A stretch of 34,590 bases of DNA from contig JBBHKE010002686.1 in the NCBI GenBank assembly GCA_037447655.1, forward strand, positions 107,316-141,905. Direction: 5' to 3'. Positions 7,779 through 19,840 of the stretch are shown piece after piece (the first letter of the stretch is position 1; the number at the start of each line of letters is the position of its first letter). The notes beneath the pieces are model-generated. The model saw only the letters and a list, made by a program, of their open reading frames with translations. It had not been told where the DNA came from and made no database searches. The stretch is from Zygnema cylindricum. Lineage: Eukaryota; Streptophyta; Zygnematophyceae; Zygnematales; Zygnemataceae. A program made the translations under genes and the position numbers.

Positions 7779-9437
7779 GCCTGGAAACAGGCCAGGTTTA
7801 CGTTTTATGATAGGACTGGTGTAAGGGTTAATGTTTATGTTCATGGTTTGGGTTTTGGTTAAGATAGCAGGTCCCGCTGGGAATTTTTTGACTTACCAGC
7901 AATTTCAAGCATAATATTGCTTTGGTGTAGTACATAAAATGCTTAATTCAACCACTCGACCCCAAGATTTTCTTTAGAAAAGCTTAATAGAATTTTCTTT
8001 TTGTCAATTCATAATTTGTGAATGGTATTTAAGGAACCAACATATTTAGGAAAATAATTGTTTTTATTTTTATTGAGCTAAAAACATAGTTCAACGTTAG
8101 AATAATTACAAGTTTGATTTTTTCATTAGTTTAGACAACTTCCAGGTGTTTGTTGTTAGAAAAAAGGCGTAGAATTCCCTCATGTATTGTAATATTTAAG
8201 TCGTTTTTTAGATTTGGTTAGCAATATGTAAAAGTATTTTTACTGCAATTAATATGTTTTTATCCCTGAATGCATGGAATGGTCGCTTTATCATGATCTT
8301 GTCTAAAAATGTCAACGATGAAAAGATTTTATATTTATTTTCTAAATCACTTCTTTGTACTCACCTTCTAATATTTTCATTTTTATGTAATGTTGGGATT
8401 CAAAGGGGGAGTCTTACATTGTTAAAAGATGTTTAAACTTGATTCAAACGAAAATAGAAGATGCAATGATTTTTTCTTCGTTCATTGTGCATAAAACAAT
8501 CTTATTTTGGATTAAGTATTTTGAGTTGTGGCTCCTCAACATTATAATATACATTTTGAACAATTAATGTCAGCAAAGTGTTCCCCAGTCGTCAAAGTAC
8601 TTTAAAAACTTAACCGCCATTTTGCCACTGAGGGAAGGGCACCCTTGCCGAAGTAAGTCATTTTAAAATCTGTGGTAAGGAAAACTTTATTCCTCTAATT
8701 GTCGAGAATTGAGCATTCTTTAATCTTTTTTAGCCTCTTCCCCTTCTCCTTTCTGATAAATAATCACATTTCTACAATTTACGACGTAACATACGAACGA
8801 TATTCGAGAGCTTTCCTGTATAAAGCAAAATGAAGAAGGAGAATTGTTTTCAAGTTTAGGTTTTTGTTTTCTTTGATCTTAATGCACCTGCTCACAACCT
8901 GAACAGAGTTACACGATACATGTGAATCTCAAGGCAATCTCCAAAAAAACATTCTTCTAAGACTGGTTGTTTCCTAAGCCACATGACACTGCATGCAACT
9001 TCAGCAATGCTCACATTTCTCTTTTCCAACCCAAAATTGTTGATTCAAGAAGTCATTTGGTGGTATGTTGGTTAAAATCAACAAGATTCCTGTGTCGAAT
9101 GTACCTCGTTGTGTAGGAAAGAATAACAACATTTTGTGTAAACATGAATCGTTAGATTCTGTCTGCACACTCATGTCATCCTTGATTACATAGTCATCGA
9201 CGTCCAAAAAATATTAGAGCATGGAAAGTTAAATTCTGTAAGATCAAGTTCTAAGCCTTTGACCAATGTACAACAAAATTACAAGTGTGTATAATTGTAA
9301 TTCGCAAGAGTAGTTGTTCCTTACTTTCACCTCCGTGATTTTAGGCTCAGAACTTTGCTATCCCGGAGAGTTCATAAATCGGCGGAGAGATGATCGGCCC
9401 GTTGGCGATAAGCCTACATGGAAAGTGCGCTTACGGA
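7779..9437. other. Intergenic, AT-rich, no gene seen
   Basis: Only short ORFs without family resemblance occur here. I see no repeat pair, LTR or RNA gene that I can support. No third copy of the E1 LTR follows the pseudogene. Confidence 0.5.
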
Positions 9438-10288
9438 CTAGTGTTGCTTATCACTAATTTCCTTACCAATATGATCCAGATAACCGATATTATCCATTAT
9501 CAGATGGCAAGGGGCCCTGATATAATGATTTCCTTTTCTCTGATATCTATGTGTATATACATGTAAATATATATAATCTTACTATACACTAGTACTCTAG
9601 ACTTTATAGTATTATGCTGTATACAGACTACAGTTTGTAATGTCACGTATTATAATCTGGTCCATACAGTGTAGAACGAGTACGGAACTCCAATCCAAAC
9701 TGTACAACACTTACGCACAAAAAAGTCGTACTGTATAAGTCGAAAAGTAGATAGCGCGACATATAAACGCTGAGAAATTTAAAATAATAGTTTATAGTTC
9801 TTAAATTATAATACAGAACGAAAAAAATAAATTACATTGTAAATTTGTAAAATCAAACTTTTTCGAAAACCAGACGAACAGCCGAACAAAGCAGACGAAC
9901 AAATGCCGCCATTAACTGCCATTTATAAAAAAATAACAGTCAAAAGGACATTATGGCAGGGGTACCCAAGGAAAACCCCCTTAAATTATAAATAATGAAA
10001 GAAATATCGCGATTTTTTACCTAAATCGGGGGGAAGGGGGTCCGCGGCGCGTCCGGGGAATAACACGTACAGTTGAGTGTACTGGCCGTACATTTATATG
10101 TACGGTCCGTATAGATATCGCCGATAGTTATCGATATCGGTGTTATTGTCGATAATAACCGATAAATATCGGGTATTTATTGGCGATAACACCGATAACG
10201 ATATATTGTACCAATATATCGATTATCGGCTACCCGAAAAAAGGCCCATATCGGTTATCGGCAAATCCTTATCGATACACAACACTAG
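9438..10288. mobile_element. Possible non-autonomous hAT-like relic
   Basis: The block is bounded by inverted CTAGTGTTG (9438-9446) and CAACACTAG (10280-10288), with diverged inner similarity including GATAACCGATAT near both ends. The right end (10110-10275) is dense in ATCGATA/CGATAAC palindromes such as CGATATATTG-TAC-CAATATATCG at 10199-10221. TAGNGTTG termini and subterminal repeats are hAT-like. No matching 8-bp flanks are visible and there is no transposase, so the assignment is weak. Confidence 0.3.
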
Positions 10289-10732
10289 GAATCGGTCATT
10301 GAAAAAATCTACTTTTAATCAAATCGACGTGTATGTAAAACTAGCAAAGTCATTCGATTCGGTTCACGGTTGTATTTATTTGTTTGTACGGGTGGTTTCG
10401 GTTGTTGCGGAATTGCTTCAGTATATGGTGTTGTGTTGCGTAATACTGTAGTTTTGGTCCAAGTTGTCGTAGTTTTGCAGAGGTGTTTGGGCACGCGTTT
10501 CACGTGCCGTGTACATTAGTGGTGTATCCTTCATAGTGTTGTAGACTAGGTAAAGAAAAACGAATGTTGAGTAAGAGAGAGATAGAGATTTTGTAAGAGA
10601 GGGGAAAACATTGCCTTCATATATTTACATTTTGACGATATGTATGTTTGTGACTAAAATGGATGTGATCCTTCCGCTTATGATGTGATTGACTGTGTGC
10701 GCTTTGAGTATATCTTGTACAACGATCTTATC
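10289..10732 (+). other. Probable decayed LTR or flank of E3
   Basis: There is no gene. The last ~60 bases resemble the E1 LTR end in order: a CTTCCGC-like block, GATCTTATCA against GATCCTTTCA, then two bases and a primer-binding-site-like sequence. I cannot place the 5' end of this LTR. Confidence 0.35.
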
Positions 10733-12640
10733 ATATAGTACCGGAGGTGCTCCATTGTTATGTCGTCTTGGCGAGTATGGCCACCATGGGTGGCAAGAAG
10801 AATAAACCTAACTTGTCACCTTCTCCTTCGACTTGTCCACTCCCAGAGCATCCGGAAGGCATCCCGTCTTACGAAGAGCAATCTAGAGAACCAAGTGAAA
10901 GAGAAATCAATTTTGGAGGGGCTATGTTGGATGCATCCCTTCCCATGGATCCACTCAGTCAAGATAGAGGTGTAGGGGCGAGTATTTCCGAGGAGCGGCT
11001 ACATGACTTGTTTGATAACTTGTCCCAATATGTTAATGAGAGGATATCGTAAGTTGGTCGGAAAGGGAAGACACATGTGAAGGAGGATCTAGATCCTGGG
11101 TGGAGGTCGTTTTGAGAGCGATGATGATGCGGTGAAAAAGTCAAACATTCTCTTGTCAAAACTTGTCAATTGATTTAGTGAGCGGAGATGGTAAACAATA
11201 AAAAAGTGGATTATTGACTCCACCGCATCCGTCCATAATTGTATGGACACCACATTATTCGACGATATGTGAAACTTAACTGTTCCTAAACGGATAACAA
11301 TAGCAACCAGCCAAGTAATTTCGGTGGGTAAAGTGGAAATAATGCGATTTTACCTTCCCTCATGGGACTTTCACGAATGCAAATATATTACTCCAACCAT
11401 GTTACTAAACATAACTGTACATTACTGACGACTCCGTGAATCTTTTGAGAGTTCCGTTGATTGAATGAGTCGCGAAAGGGTACTCACGTAGCACAATTTC
11501 TGAATTCAACTTTTGCGAGCAGTTGGCATTGTAATTGTCCATGCTCATTCAGTTTATGTTGGGGTAGCCAAAAACTAAAGCCTAGTTTGTGGGCATTTTA
11601 AGTCAGATTCCAGAATTAAAAGGGGATTTATGTTTGTGGCGCCATAAAATGTGCCTCAGTTCCAAGGCAAATTTATGACGAATGATAAAAAAAATCTAAT
11701 GTATAGGGATTGGACCTCGCATAGGGCTAAAAATTTCATGGATGTGACGGTTGAAATCAAGAGCGCCCGATCCCCAATCCGTTGAATATTCCGAAGTTTT
11801 GAGCTCAATATCCACTGGAACAACTACATGTTAACTTTCGTGGGCACATCACGCCCGCGATTGTTGGTGGTAACCAATATATTTTTTCCCATAGTGGATG
11901 ATTATTTTCGACTTTTTTTGGTTTACTTATTTGAAGAAGAAATCCAATGCCATTGGAACTCCAAAGGAGTGGCATGTGATGGTCGAGCATAAGTGCGAGC
12001 GAAAGTTGAAATTGATTCGATCGGATTATGGAGGAGAATTGGTGATGTTTGAGGGATATTGTAAGTAATGAGGAATGAGCAACAATCTACCTCTCCTTGT
12101 TCTCAGACATAAAATGTAGTGCGAAAAATGTAGTGCGAAAAATGAAGAGTGTTTGATTTATAGCACCAATCACAACATTTTCTTTCGGGGATGCAATCCA
12201 TACGACGAATTACACTTGTAATAAGAGAATCACCTCGATCCCTAGAGACAAAAACCCCTACGAGCTGTTGTGTGGGTAGAAGTCAACAGTCTATCATTTA
12301 CAGATTGGGAGCTGGCGCCCAATGGTCTATGTGGAGCAAATAAAGAGAAAAGGCAGATTTTGTACAAAGAGACGACTCAAAATTTTCATGGGCTATCGTG
12401 GTAAGTGGAATTTGTATTGGGTTTGTAAACCGGTGGCATTAAGGAATCTCGGAATGTAGACATCCGTGAATATTTATAACCTGCCACGGAGTCTCTGAGG
12501 AAGTTGAAGAAGAATTTGGATTTCTACAAGTAGCATGGAATTGAAAAGTTTCGGATCATTGTGGATTCAAATTCGGATGAGGAGCTAAAATCACGTCTCA
12601 ATGTAAAAAAGGGGAAATTAACAACTGAGTTTAGAAATGT
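10733..12640 (+). mobile_element. Decayed copia element E3, truncated
   Basis: A PBS-like TAGTACCGGAG at 10736-10746 is followed by a Gag leader ORF (10786-11052), then protease-like WIIDS at about 11206. Integrase pieces follow: IFFPIVDDYFR-like at about 11880, KLIRSDYGGEL at about 12008, and NYTCNKRITSIP at about 12206, all matching E1 in order. The Gag core and zinc knuckles are missing (about 150 bp where E1 has about 1270). The element ends in the acidic integrase-RT linker, where the minisatellite begins. No RT is seen on the other side of the minisatellite. Many stops and shifts show that it is old. Confidence 0.7.
10786..11052 (+). CDS. E3 Gag N-terminal leader ORF
   Basis: This ORF has 88 codons beginning MGGKKNKPNLSPSPS. 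It aligns with the E1 leader ORF at 749-994 (MGGKKKKNTPSPSG; shared PSERE, then Gly-rich and acidic parts). I start it at 10786, not upstream, because of that match; the context GCCACCATGG happens to be an ideal Kozak site. It ends in TAA at the position where E1 and E2 also stop. No Gag core follows. It is probably non-functional, though it is the only part of E3 still open. Confidence 0.55.
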   Translation: MGGKKNKPNLSPSPSTCPLPEHPEGIPSYEEQSREPSEREINFGGAMLDASLPMDPLSQDRGVGASISEERLHDLFDNLSQYVNERIS

Positions 12641-12645
12641 CGGAA

Positions 12646-15160
12646 AGCAGGTAGAAAGAGGCAAAGAGAGGCAAACAAACGCAAAAAGAACCAAACGTAG
12701 GTAAAGGGAGGCAAAAAGAGACGAAAGGATGTAAAAGGTGGGAAATGGACGCATAGGGAGGCAAGTGGAGGCTAACGCAGGCAAACAGATGCAAACTGAG
12801 GCCAAAGGAGTCAAAAGTAGGCAAAGGGAGGCAAACGGAGGCAAACAAAGGCAAAGAGAGGTAAAGAGAGGCAAAGGGAGGCAATGTTGAGGCAAATGCA
12901 GGCAAATGGAGGAAACCGAAGACAAATGGAGGCAAAGGAGTTCAAAGGGAGGCAAAGGGAGTTAAATGGAGGCAGACAGAGGCAAAGGGAGGAAAAGGGA
13001 GGCAAATGGAGGCAAATAGAGGCAACCGAGGAAAACAGAGGCGAATGAACGCAAACAGAGGCGAAAGGAGGAAAGAGGTGAACGAAGGCGGAAAAAGATA
13101 AACGGAGGCAAAGGGAGGCAGAGGGAGGCAAATGAAGGCAAACGGAGACAAAAGGAATTAAACACAGTTGAAGAGTTGCAAACGGAGGCAAACAAAGGGG
13201 AAAGGGAAGCAAAGTAGGCAAAGGGAGGTAAGGGAGGCAATGGAACACAAACTGAGGCAAACGGAGGCAATGATAGACAAAACGAGACAATAGGCATACG
13301 AAGGTAAACGGACAGAAGGGAGGCAAAGTTCGGCAAAGAGAGACAAAGGAAGGCGAAAAGAGATAAAAGGAGACAAATGGAGGCAACGGAGACAAATATA
13401 GGCAAACGAAAGCAAAGAGAGGCGAAAGGTGGAAACGGGAGGTGAACAAAGGCGGAAAAAGATAAACGGAGGCCAAGGGAGGCAAAGGGAGGCAAATGGA
13501 GACAAAGGGGATTAAACACAATTGAAGAGATGTAAACGGAGCCAAACAAAGGGAAAGGGTGGCAAAGTAATGCAAAGGGAGCTAAGGGAGGAAACGAAAC
13601 ACAATCTGAGGCAAACGGAGGCAATGACAAACAAACAGAGACAAAGGGAGGCAAATGGAGGCACACGAAGGTAAACGGAGGCAAAGGGAGGCAAAGGGAG
13701 GCTAAGGGATGGAAAGGAAGGCAAAAGGAGCCAAACAAAGACAAAGAAGGCAATGGGAGACAGAAGGAGGCAAAACGAGGCTAAGGAAGGCAAAAGGCGA
13801 CAAACGTAGGTAAACGGAGGTATTGAAGGCAAAAGGAGGCAAAAGGAAATAAAAGAAGGGAAATAAAGGGAGGCAAACGGAGGAAAACAGAGGCAAAGGG
13901 AGGCACAAGGAGGCTAACAGAGTCAAAGGGAGGCAAACGCAAGCAAACCCAAATACAAGGAGGCGCAAGGAGGCACACGGAGGGAAGCAGAGGGAAATGG
14001 AGACAAACGTAGGCAAATGCAGGCATATGGGAGCAAAGGGAGGCAAAGGAAGGAAAATAGAGGCAAAATGAGGAAAAGAAAGGCAAACAGAGGCAAACCT
14101 AGTCAAACGGAGGCAAAGGGAAAAAAGCTTGGGCTAGTGGCGGAAAATGGAGGCAAACAAGGCCAACAGAGACAAACAAATACAAACGGAAACAAACCAA
14201 GGCAAACAAAGGCAAATGGAGGCAAATTTAGGCAAAAAGTGTCAAAGGGAGGCAAACGGAAACAAATTGAGACAATGGAGGCAAAAGGAGACAAATGGAG
14301 GCAAATGGAAGAAAATAGAGACAAAGGCAAGCGGAGGCAAAGGGTTACAAAGGGAGGCAAACAAAGGGAAACAAATGCAAACAGATTGAATTGGAGGCAA
14401 ACGGAAAGAAACGGAGGGAAACCAAGGCAAACCAAAGAAAAGGAAGCTAACGGAGGCAAAGGGAGGCAAAAGGAGGCTAGCCGAGAGAAATGGGGGCCGA
14501 CGAAGGCAAACAAAGGCAAACAAAGGCAAATGGAGGCACCTAGAGACAAAGAGAAGCAACGCCGAGCCAAAGGGAAACAAGTGAAGGCAAATGGAGGCAA
14601 ATGGAGTCAAATAGAAGCAAATGGAGGGAAATAGAGCTTTAAGGAGACAAATGGAGCCAAACGGAGGCAAATGAAGATATATGGAGGCAAATAGAGGTAA
14701 TGGCCAAAAGGCAAACGGAGGCAAAAGGTGGCAAAGGGATGATAACAGATGCAAAAGGAGGGAAATGAAGGGAAATAGAGGCAAACGGAGTCAAACGGGG
14801 GCAAACAGAGGCAAACAAAGGCAAGCAAAGCTAAACTGAGGCAAACGGAGGCAAAAGGAGGCAAAAGGAGGCAAAAGGAGGCAAACGGAGGGAAACAAGG
14901 GGAAATGAAGGGAGACAGATTAAATTGGAGGCAGAAGGGAAACACTGGCAAACAGAGGGTAACGAATACAAACGGAGGCACAAGGAGGCAAACAAAGGCA
15001 AACGGAGGAACGAAGGTAAATGGAAGCAAAGAAGTAAACGGGGACAAAAGGAGGCAAAGAGAGGCAGAGAGAGGCAAAAGGAGGCAAAGGGAGGCAAAAG
15101 GAGGCAAAGGGAGGTAAAAGGAGGCAAAGGGAGGGAACGGTGGCAAACATAGGCACACGA
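12646..15160 (+). repeat. 2.5-kb minisatellite, 10-bp unit
   Basis: About 250 imperfect copies of a purine-rich unit close to AGGCAAANGG (N mostly G, C or T) run without interruption. The AAA tracts recur every 10 bp, near the DNA helical repeat. A higher-order unit of about 364 bp is visible: CGGAAAAAGATAAACGG recurs at 13089 and 13453 with similar following sequence. A longer-range repeat of about 524 bp links 14391 and 14915. Because 10 bp is not a multiple of three and stops are rare in the unit, long Leu/Pro/Phe/Cys-rich ORFs appear in all three minus frames; I regard these as artefacts. Confidence 0.95.
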
Positions 15161-16399
15161 AATCACACTAAGGCACCTCAGCATACGCCGTTCTGGGTCG
15201 TCAAATAAACGATTTTTAAGCAACAACCGAGCATTATCCTAATGTTTGTCACTACATGAAAAGGTAAACTTAAAAAGCGCGAAATCTTAGGTGTACTAAC
15301 ATACCTAAAATAGTGGGATTTGTCCTAAATAATGGAAAACTACTGAATGCTCAATGACGTAAATATGAACAAGAATGTGTGGCAGTCACTAATACCGGCA
15401 GCAGAAAACTAAGACTGGTGCTAACTGCTCGCAAGGAACACAGACTGCCAACAGAGAACAAAAAAATAGACCGTAAAATACAAATTTGCACAAGAAAAAT
15501 ACGAGAAAGGGACAATTCGTTTGAAAACACAGGCAAAAAGGTCCCATTACATGTCAAAAATACGAAATCATTGAGAATTTTAGAAGGTAATGATTTGACA
15601 TCATCTACATGCATGAATGAAGAAGGTCCAATCAGAACAATCATGCATGGATGAATACTTTTGCTTAACCACAAACCTTACTATTTGCCTAATTTAAAGA
15701 AATTGGGACAATTTCACATTTCCACCAAAAAATGGAAAAAGTACATGAAAAACATAGGAAGAGCATACATGATTGCATACATTGCTTCATTTTGTGCTAA
15801 CGATTCCGGATCATGTTATTGGGTTTACTTAGGTATAGCATGGTCCAACTGATGTTTTATCATGTGAATTCATTTCACAATTGCACTTAACCTCAATTAC
15901 GATTGGAAAAATGAATGAATCAATAGAGCTCCCACCACAAAATACAAAGAGTTACCCCTACTTCTAAAGAAAACTACACTATCTAGTACATTTGTTCCTT
16001 ATACTTGGAATTCAACCCATTGGTTCCAATGGGAAGTAGTTAAAACAATTCTAATTTAATGTACACACTAACTATGATGACAGCCTAAAAGAGTCTAAAT
16101 GAATAGAATTTGACCTTAGCCAAATAAAATGTTCATTTATCACTCCGAGTCTAACTAAATGCTTGATTGTGTCCATCCAAAGAACCCAAGATTCTTTTGG
16201 AGATTACAAAGAGAAAGTATATGAACGAATGACCCCAAATCCTTTCTCTTCACAGTATTAAAACAAGAAATACTGTTACAAAGTAAAAAACACTCGAGAC
16301 TAAATGACAAGAAATGAAGAGGCATTGACATGGCAGGTGAAAAAAAGGGAATGCGGAAAAAGTACAGAATTTGATTTTTTTTTTTCTAAGACCACCTCT
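15161..16399. other. Intergenic, no gene supported
   Basis: ORFs of 91 and 63 codons (15379-15654, 15661-15852, +) and one of 107 codons on the minus strand resemble nothing I know. A short perfect palindrome CCCATTGGTTCCAATGGG lies at about 16016. RT sequence that would complete E3 is not present. Confidence 0.45.
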
Positions 16400-18889
16400 C
16401 TACTCCACATTTGCTACAGAATTTGCCCATCCTTGGTACTGCGAAAAGTTACAGTCCGGCTCCAAGATACTCGATGTCACGTAATCGGATGGTGTTCCGT
16501 CCAAGAATCCTTGCCCAATTTCAGTATCGGCTGCGATCGCATGGTGGAGAAGCGACGCCAATTTTGAAAATTCCACGGCGCGATTCTCGCGGCCGTCGCG
16601 ATAGGTCTGACCCAAAATTCCGTGGATTGCGGGAGTTTCCTGTAACATTCGGGGAGACAAGTATAACGTCAACATCTTTAACAACTGTCGAAACTACATT
16701 ACAAAGTAGCAACTTTACAAAAAAAAACAATTAACTCTGTAAATTGACTGACCAGCTAAACAAGCAATGATGGGTCACGAGACCGAAAAATCATTTACAT
16801 AGAGATAGAAAAAAAAATGACGAATCAATTTAGGGTTTTGCGCAGAGATTCAAACAAAAAGACAAGAACTGACCTTGACGGAGCTGATCCCGAGGCTGAA
16901 GTGGATCTCGGCGTCCTCCGGCCTCTGGAGGAGTGGATTGGCCACGTGGATTCGAAGATCCATGTCCAAAAGATCCGCGATCTTCACAGTGTAATAGTCC
17001 ACTCTGTACGGTCCCTTCTTCTCCACCGCCACCAGCGTCAACACCAGTCCACCGTCTAGATTCAGCGAATCCGTAACCTGAAAACCATAACGAGCAAACA
17101 TTCGACGCGATTCATAAATCTTTCAAATCTCACATTTTGTTCAGAGAATTTTTTGTCATTTTGTAGAAAATTTGGAAGAGTGATCGCAAATTTAAAAATT
17201 GCAAGGGTAGGTTATTTTTCTTAATGAAGGTATTTCTTTCCCTCTCCCTCTCTTTCTTCCTCTCCTCTCCTTCTTTCCTTCCCTCTGCCTCTCCCTCCCC
17301 CTCCCTCTTCCCCTCCCTCTCCCCCTCTTTCTCCCTCTCTCTCCCTTCATCTCCCTCTACCTTTTTTTTTCCATTTAGCCTTTATTTTTCTATCTTTTGT
17401 AGAATTTTCCTTAATGAAGGTAAACTTCAAATATAGATTGCAGAACTGTACTGTACAGTTAAGTACAATTTGAAAACCGTACGGTACGGAAATGTACCTG
17501 CATGCGTGGGAGCTCCTCGCCGTCCAAAGCTGCGAAAGCGAGGAATCCATCTCTACGAGCCGTGTCCTTGCCGCCACGTGCCACCATATGGAGACTGTGG
17601 CCCTCTCCATTCACGTACCACAAAATGCCAATCTCCTTAATCAATGTCCGTACAGCTTTCCCGTGCCTCAGTACAGTCGCACTTTCCGTACGACTATCCA
17701 AGTACCCGGTCATCTTCATGTTGATGTGGAGATTGCTGTCGGAAATCAAAGAAAAGCTTTTGTCGGGTTCTCCGCTGAAGTCGTAGTGTGTTCCGTGCGC
17801 ACCGACCAGATGCGGATCGTCGTTTACTGTCGCCTTGCACTTGCCGCCCACCTTGGTCTTTACCAAAACGTTGTCCGTACACTCCGGACCTTTCCCGCCA
17901 CGGTAAATAAGACAAAGTCCACCGTACGCGCCCCTGAGAAAAAAAAAAGTTAAAAACTCGTCAGAAATTACTACAGTACAAATAGTATCTAATTAGTGAA
18001 GATTGAACAGCTTCGGAAAAAGATGGCGTGTGTGAAAACTGGAAACCGAAAAGGTACAGTAAGCGTGTCCTTACAAGTTGAGAAACTGCCAGAAGGTACA
18101 CTTGGTGACGTCCTTGCACTTGAGGCAGCACTTCTCCGCCGTCTTCTTCTGATACGCGCGAATGCCGGCGTTGACCACGGTGTCGTCGGGAAGATCGCCC
18201 GACAAATAAAACGCGGCGGTGCCATATCCTACGAGCAACGGACAGTCGGACGGAATCTGCGAACAGCCAATCACATGGAACCCGATCAGCGCAACTTACG
18301 CCAGCTAGACGACGAATAGTCGGATAGTCAAATTGACTAATGGTCAAAATAGCCAAATGTCAACACTATTTCTTGTATGCCACGTTAACTTCATATCTTC
18401 CTCCCCGAAACATCAAAAAACATGCAATTATGTATGTTCATGTGTGGAATTATAGCTCAATTTTCCTTTTTTCTTTTTCTTTTTCTTCCTGTGGTTTTCT
18501 CATTCTTGGTTTTCCTTATTCTTTCCTTTATTCTTTTTTCATCTTCCTTTCTTTCTTTTGTTTTTTTATTATTTTTCTTTTCCTTTTTTCTTGGTCCTTT
18601 TTCTTGAACCTTAATTCTTTTTCTTTTTACTACTTTCTTTGTTTTCTTATTGGTAGCAACCATAATAGTGTTCAGCTGATTGAAACCCTAATTAACAAAT
18701 ATAAACAAATATAAACAAATATTTTTAATATTTTTAATTTTTACGTACCACAAACTTTCCCTTAAGGCCTCCCTGTTTGCATGTACCCGTATTGCACCCC
18801 TTGTTGGCGCGATAGTCGGGGCATTGCGACAAAACACCCACACTATTTAAAACGAACGCGACAAAAAAGAAATGGAATTTTGAATCCAT
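16400..18889 (-). CDS. Root cap family secreted protein, 5 exons, 400 aa
   Basis: The exons on the minus strand are 18889-18749, 18256-18075, 17933-17498, 17077-16874 and 16639-16400; all introns are GT-AG and the lengths sum to 1203 bp. ATG 18889 opens a signal peptide (MDSKFHFFFVAFVLNSVGVLSQ). A Cys-rich N-terminal part follows, with CCLKCKDVTKCTFW (residues 90-103, PAN/apple-like). Then comes DPHLVGAHGTHYDFSG (147-162, VWF-D-like), NLHINMKM, the DYYTVKIADLLDMDLRI region (exon 4), and GILGQTYR (328-335) with a late PDC. These match the plant Root cap/LEA-related family (PF06830) by recall. The protein is probably secreted to the wall or mucilage; its molecular role is not established. Exons are GC-rich against AT-rich introns. 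No break is seen, and phases agree across all junctions. Confidence 0.88.
17231..17373 (-). repeat. Pyrimidine-rich simple repeat in Root cap intron 3
   Basis: A CCCTCT/CTTC-rich tract on the + strand (GA-rich in the sense of the gene) lies inside the intron between exons 3 and 4. The pseudogene paralogue lacks this intron. Confidence 0.8.
18464..18640 (-). repeat. T/C-rich tract in Root cap intron 1
   Basis: A long TTTTTC-rich stretch on the + strand (A/G-rich in the sense of the gene) in the first intron, next to three tandem ATAAACAA-type units at about 18699-18720. It is simple sequence, with no coding evidence. Confidence 0.7.
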
Positions 18890-18950
18890 TAGAGAACTAT
18901 GAAAAAGAAGATAACAATTTGTTTTTGACCGGCCAAAGCAGGAGAGAGAA

Positions 18951-19063
18951 GAAAACCGAAGGTGGAGAGAGAGAGGGAGAGAGAGGAGGGAGAGATGAGG
19001 GGGAGAGAGAGGAGGGAGAGAGAGGAGGGAGAGAGTGGTGGGAGAGAGAGGAGGGAGAGAATA
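18951..19063 (-). repeat. CT-rich tract in Root cap 5' leader
   Basis: On the sense strand this is CTCTCTC/CCTCC-rich and lies between the TATA-like box and the ATG, so it is probably in the 5' UTR. CT-rich leaders are common in plant genes; a regulatory role here is inferred. Confidence 0.6.
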
Positions 19064-19105
19064 GGTATGCTTTGAATTGGACAATTTGGCAAGTTCGGGA
19101 GTCGT

Positions 19106-19113
19106 CTATATAA
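19106..19113 (-). promoter_or_regulatory. TATA-like box of the Root cap gene
   Basis: GATTATATAG on the minus strand is about 220 bp upstream of the ATG. With a start site about 30 bp downstream, the leader would be near 190 nt and contain the CT tract. No other TATA-like sequence is better placed. Confidence 0.45.
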
Positions 19114-19832
19114 TCTCAAAAACCAAAAACGGGCTACACAAGGCGACAAAAACCGTCAACGGTACGGTTTATTTCTATTACTCGGAAAGCGCTCAGGAGC
19201 GAAATGTTTTTCTATTTTTTCGAGGAGAATCCAACATTTTTTTATTTTTTCCTTCGGTTTCGTCTTGAATACTGCAGAAAGTTATAACCCAAAACTGCTA
19301 TGACGCATAATCCACCGCAGATACGACAAATGTCCGTGTAACTTAAGCACTTCGTTTGGCTGTCGTATCCGATAATGGTGTGGAATAACCGATTTCTAGT
19401 GGTCGATTTGTTTTAATTTGGAGGGGAAATGTTTCCGGTCCCTTTAATTTTTCGGTAAACGAAGGGCTCTCCCTTATGATAGACATTTACTATATATTCA
19501 TTCTGGAAAACGACAAAATTTATGAAGACCGCCAAATTACAATTGTTGACTTACAGTTAGATTTCACTTTAAAAGATGTTAGAGTACAATATGCGTATCG
19601 GCGTATCGGCTCTAGTCGCGTCAAAATTTGTTGATTTGCCTGAAGTACGGTTAAGTATGTATGTACGTCGTTTAGTGCGTAGTACCTGGTACTGTACTTT
19701 CCGACGCACATTTTGTTTCGTGAAAGTACGTGTACGGCTGAGTGTCCGTCCTTTTGCTCAATGCGAAATAAGTGCTCGTACGATTGTACTAATGCCTGAG
19801 TTAAAGGCGGGTTGAAGGTTTTTTGACCGTGT
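19114..19832. other. Intergenic, rich in GTAC
   Basis: No gene is seen. Nine GTAC tetramers occur between about 19646 and 19793, far above one per 256 bases. I see no ORF with a known match. Confidence 0.5.
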
Positions 19833-19840
19833 ATCGCTAT

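Noticed and set aside
12646-15160. CRISPR-like array
   Set aside because: The unit is only 10 bp and continuous, without spacers, and the setting is a plant nuclear genome.
12524-15226. Long overlapping minus-strand ORFs rich in Leu, Pro, Phe, Cys (up to 263 codons)
   Set aside because: They come from the 10-bp repeat, which is open in all three frames. There is no start context, splice or codon pattern of a gene.
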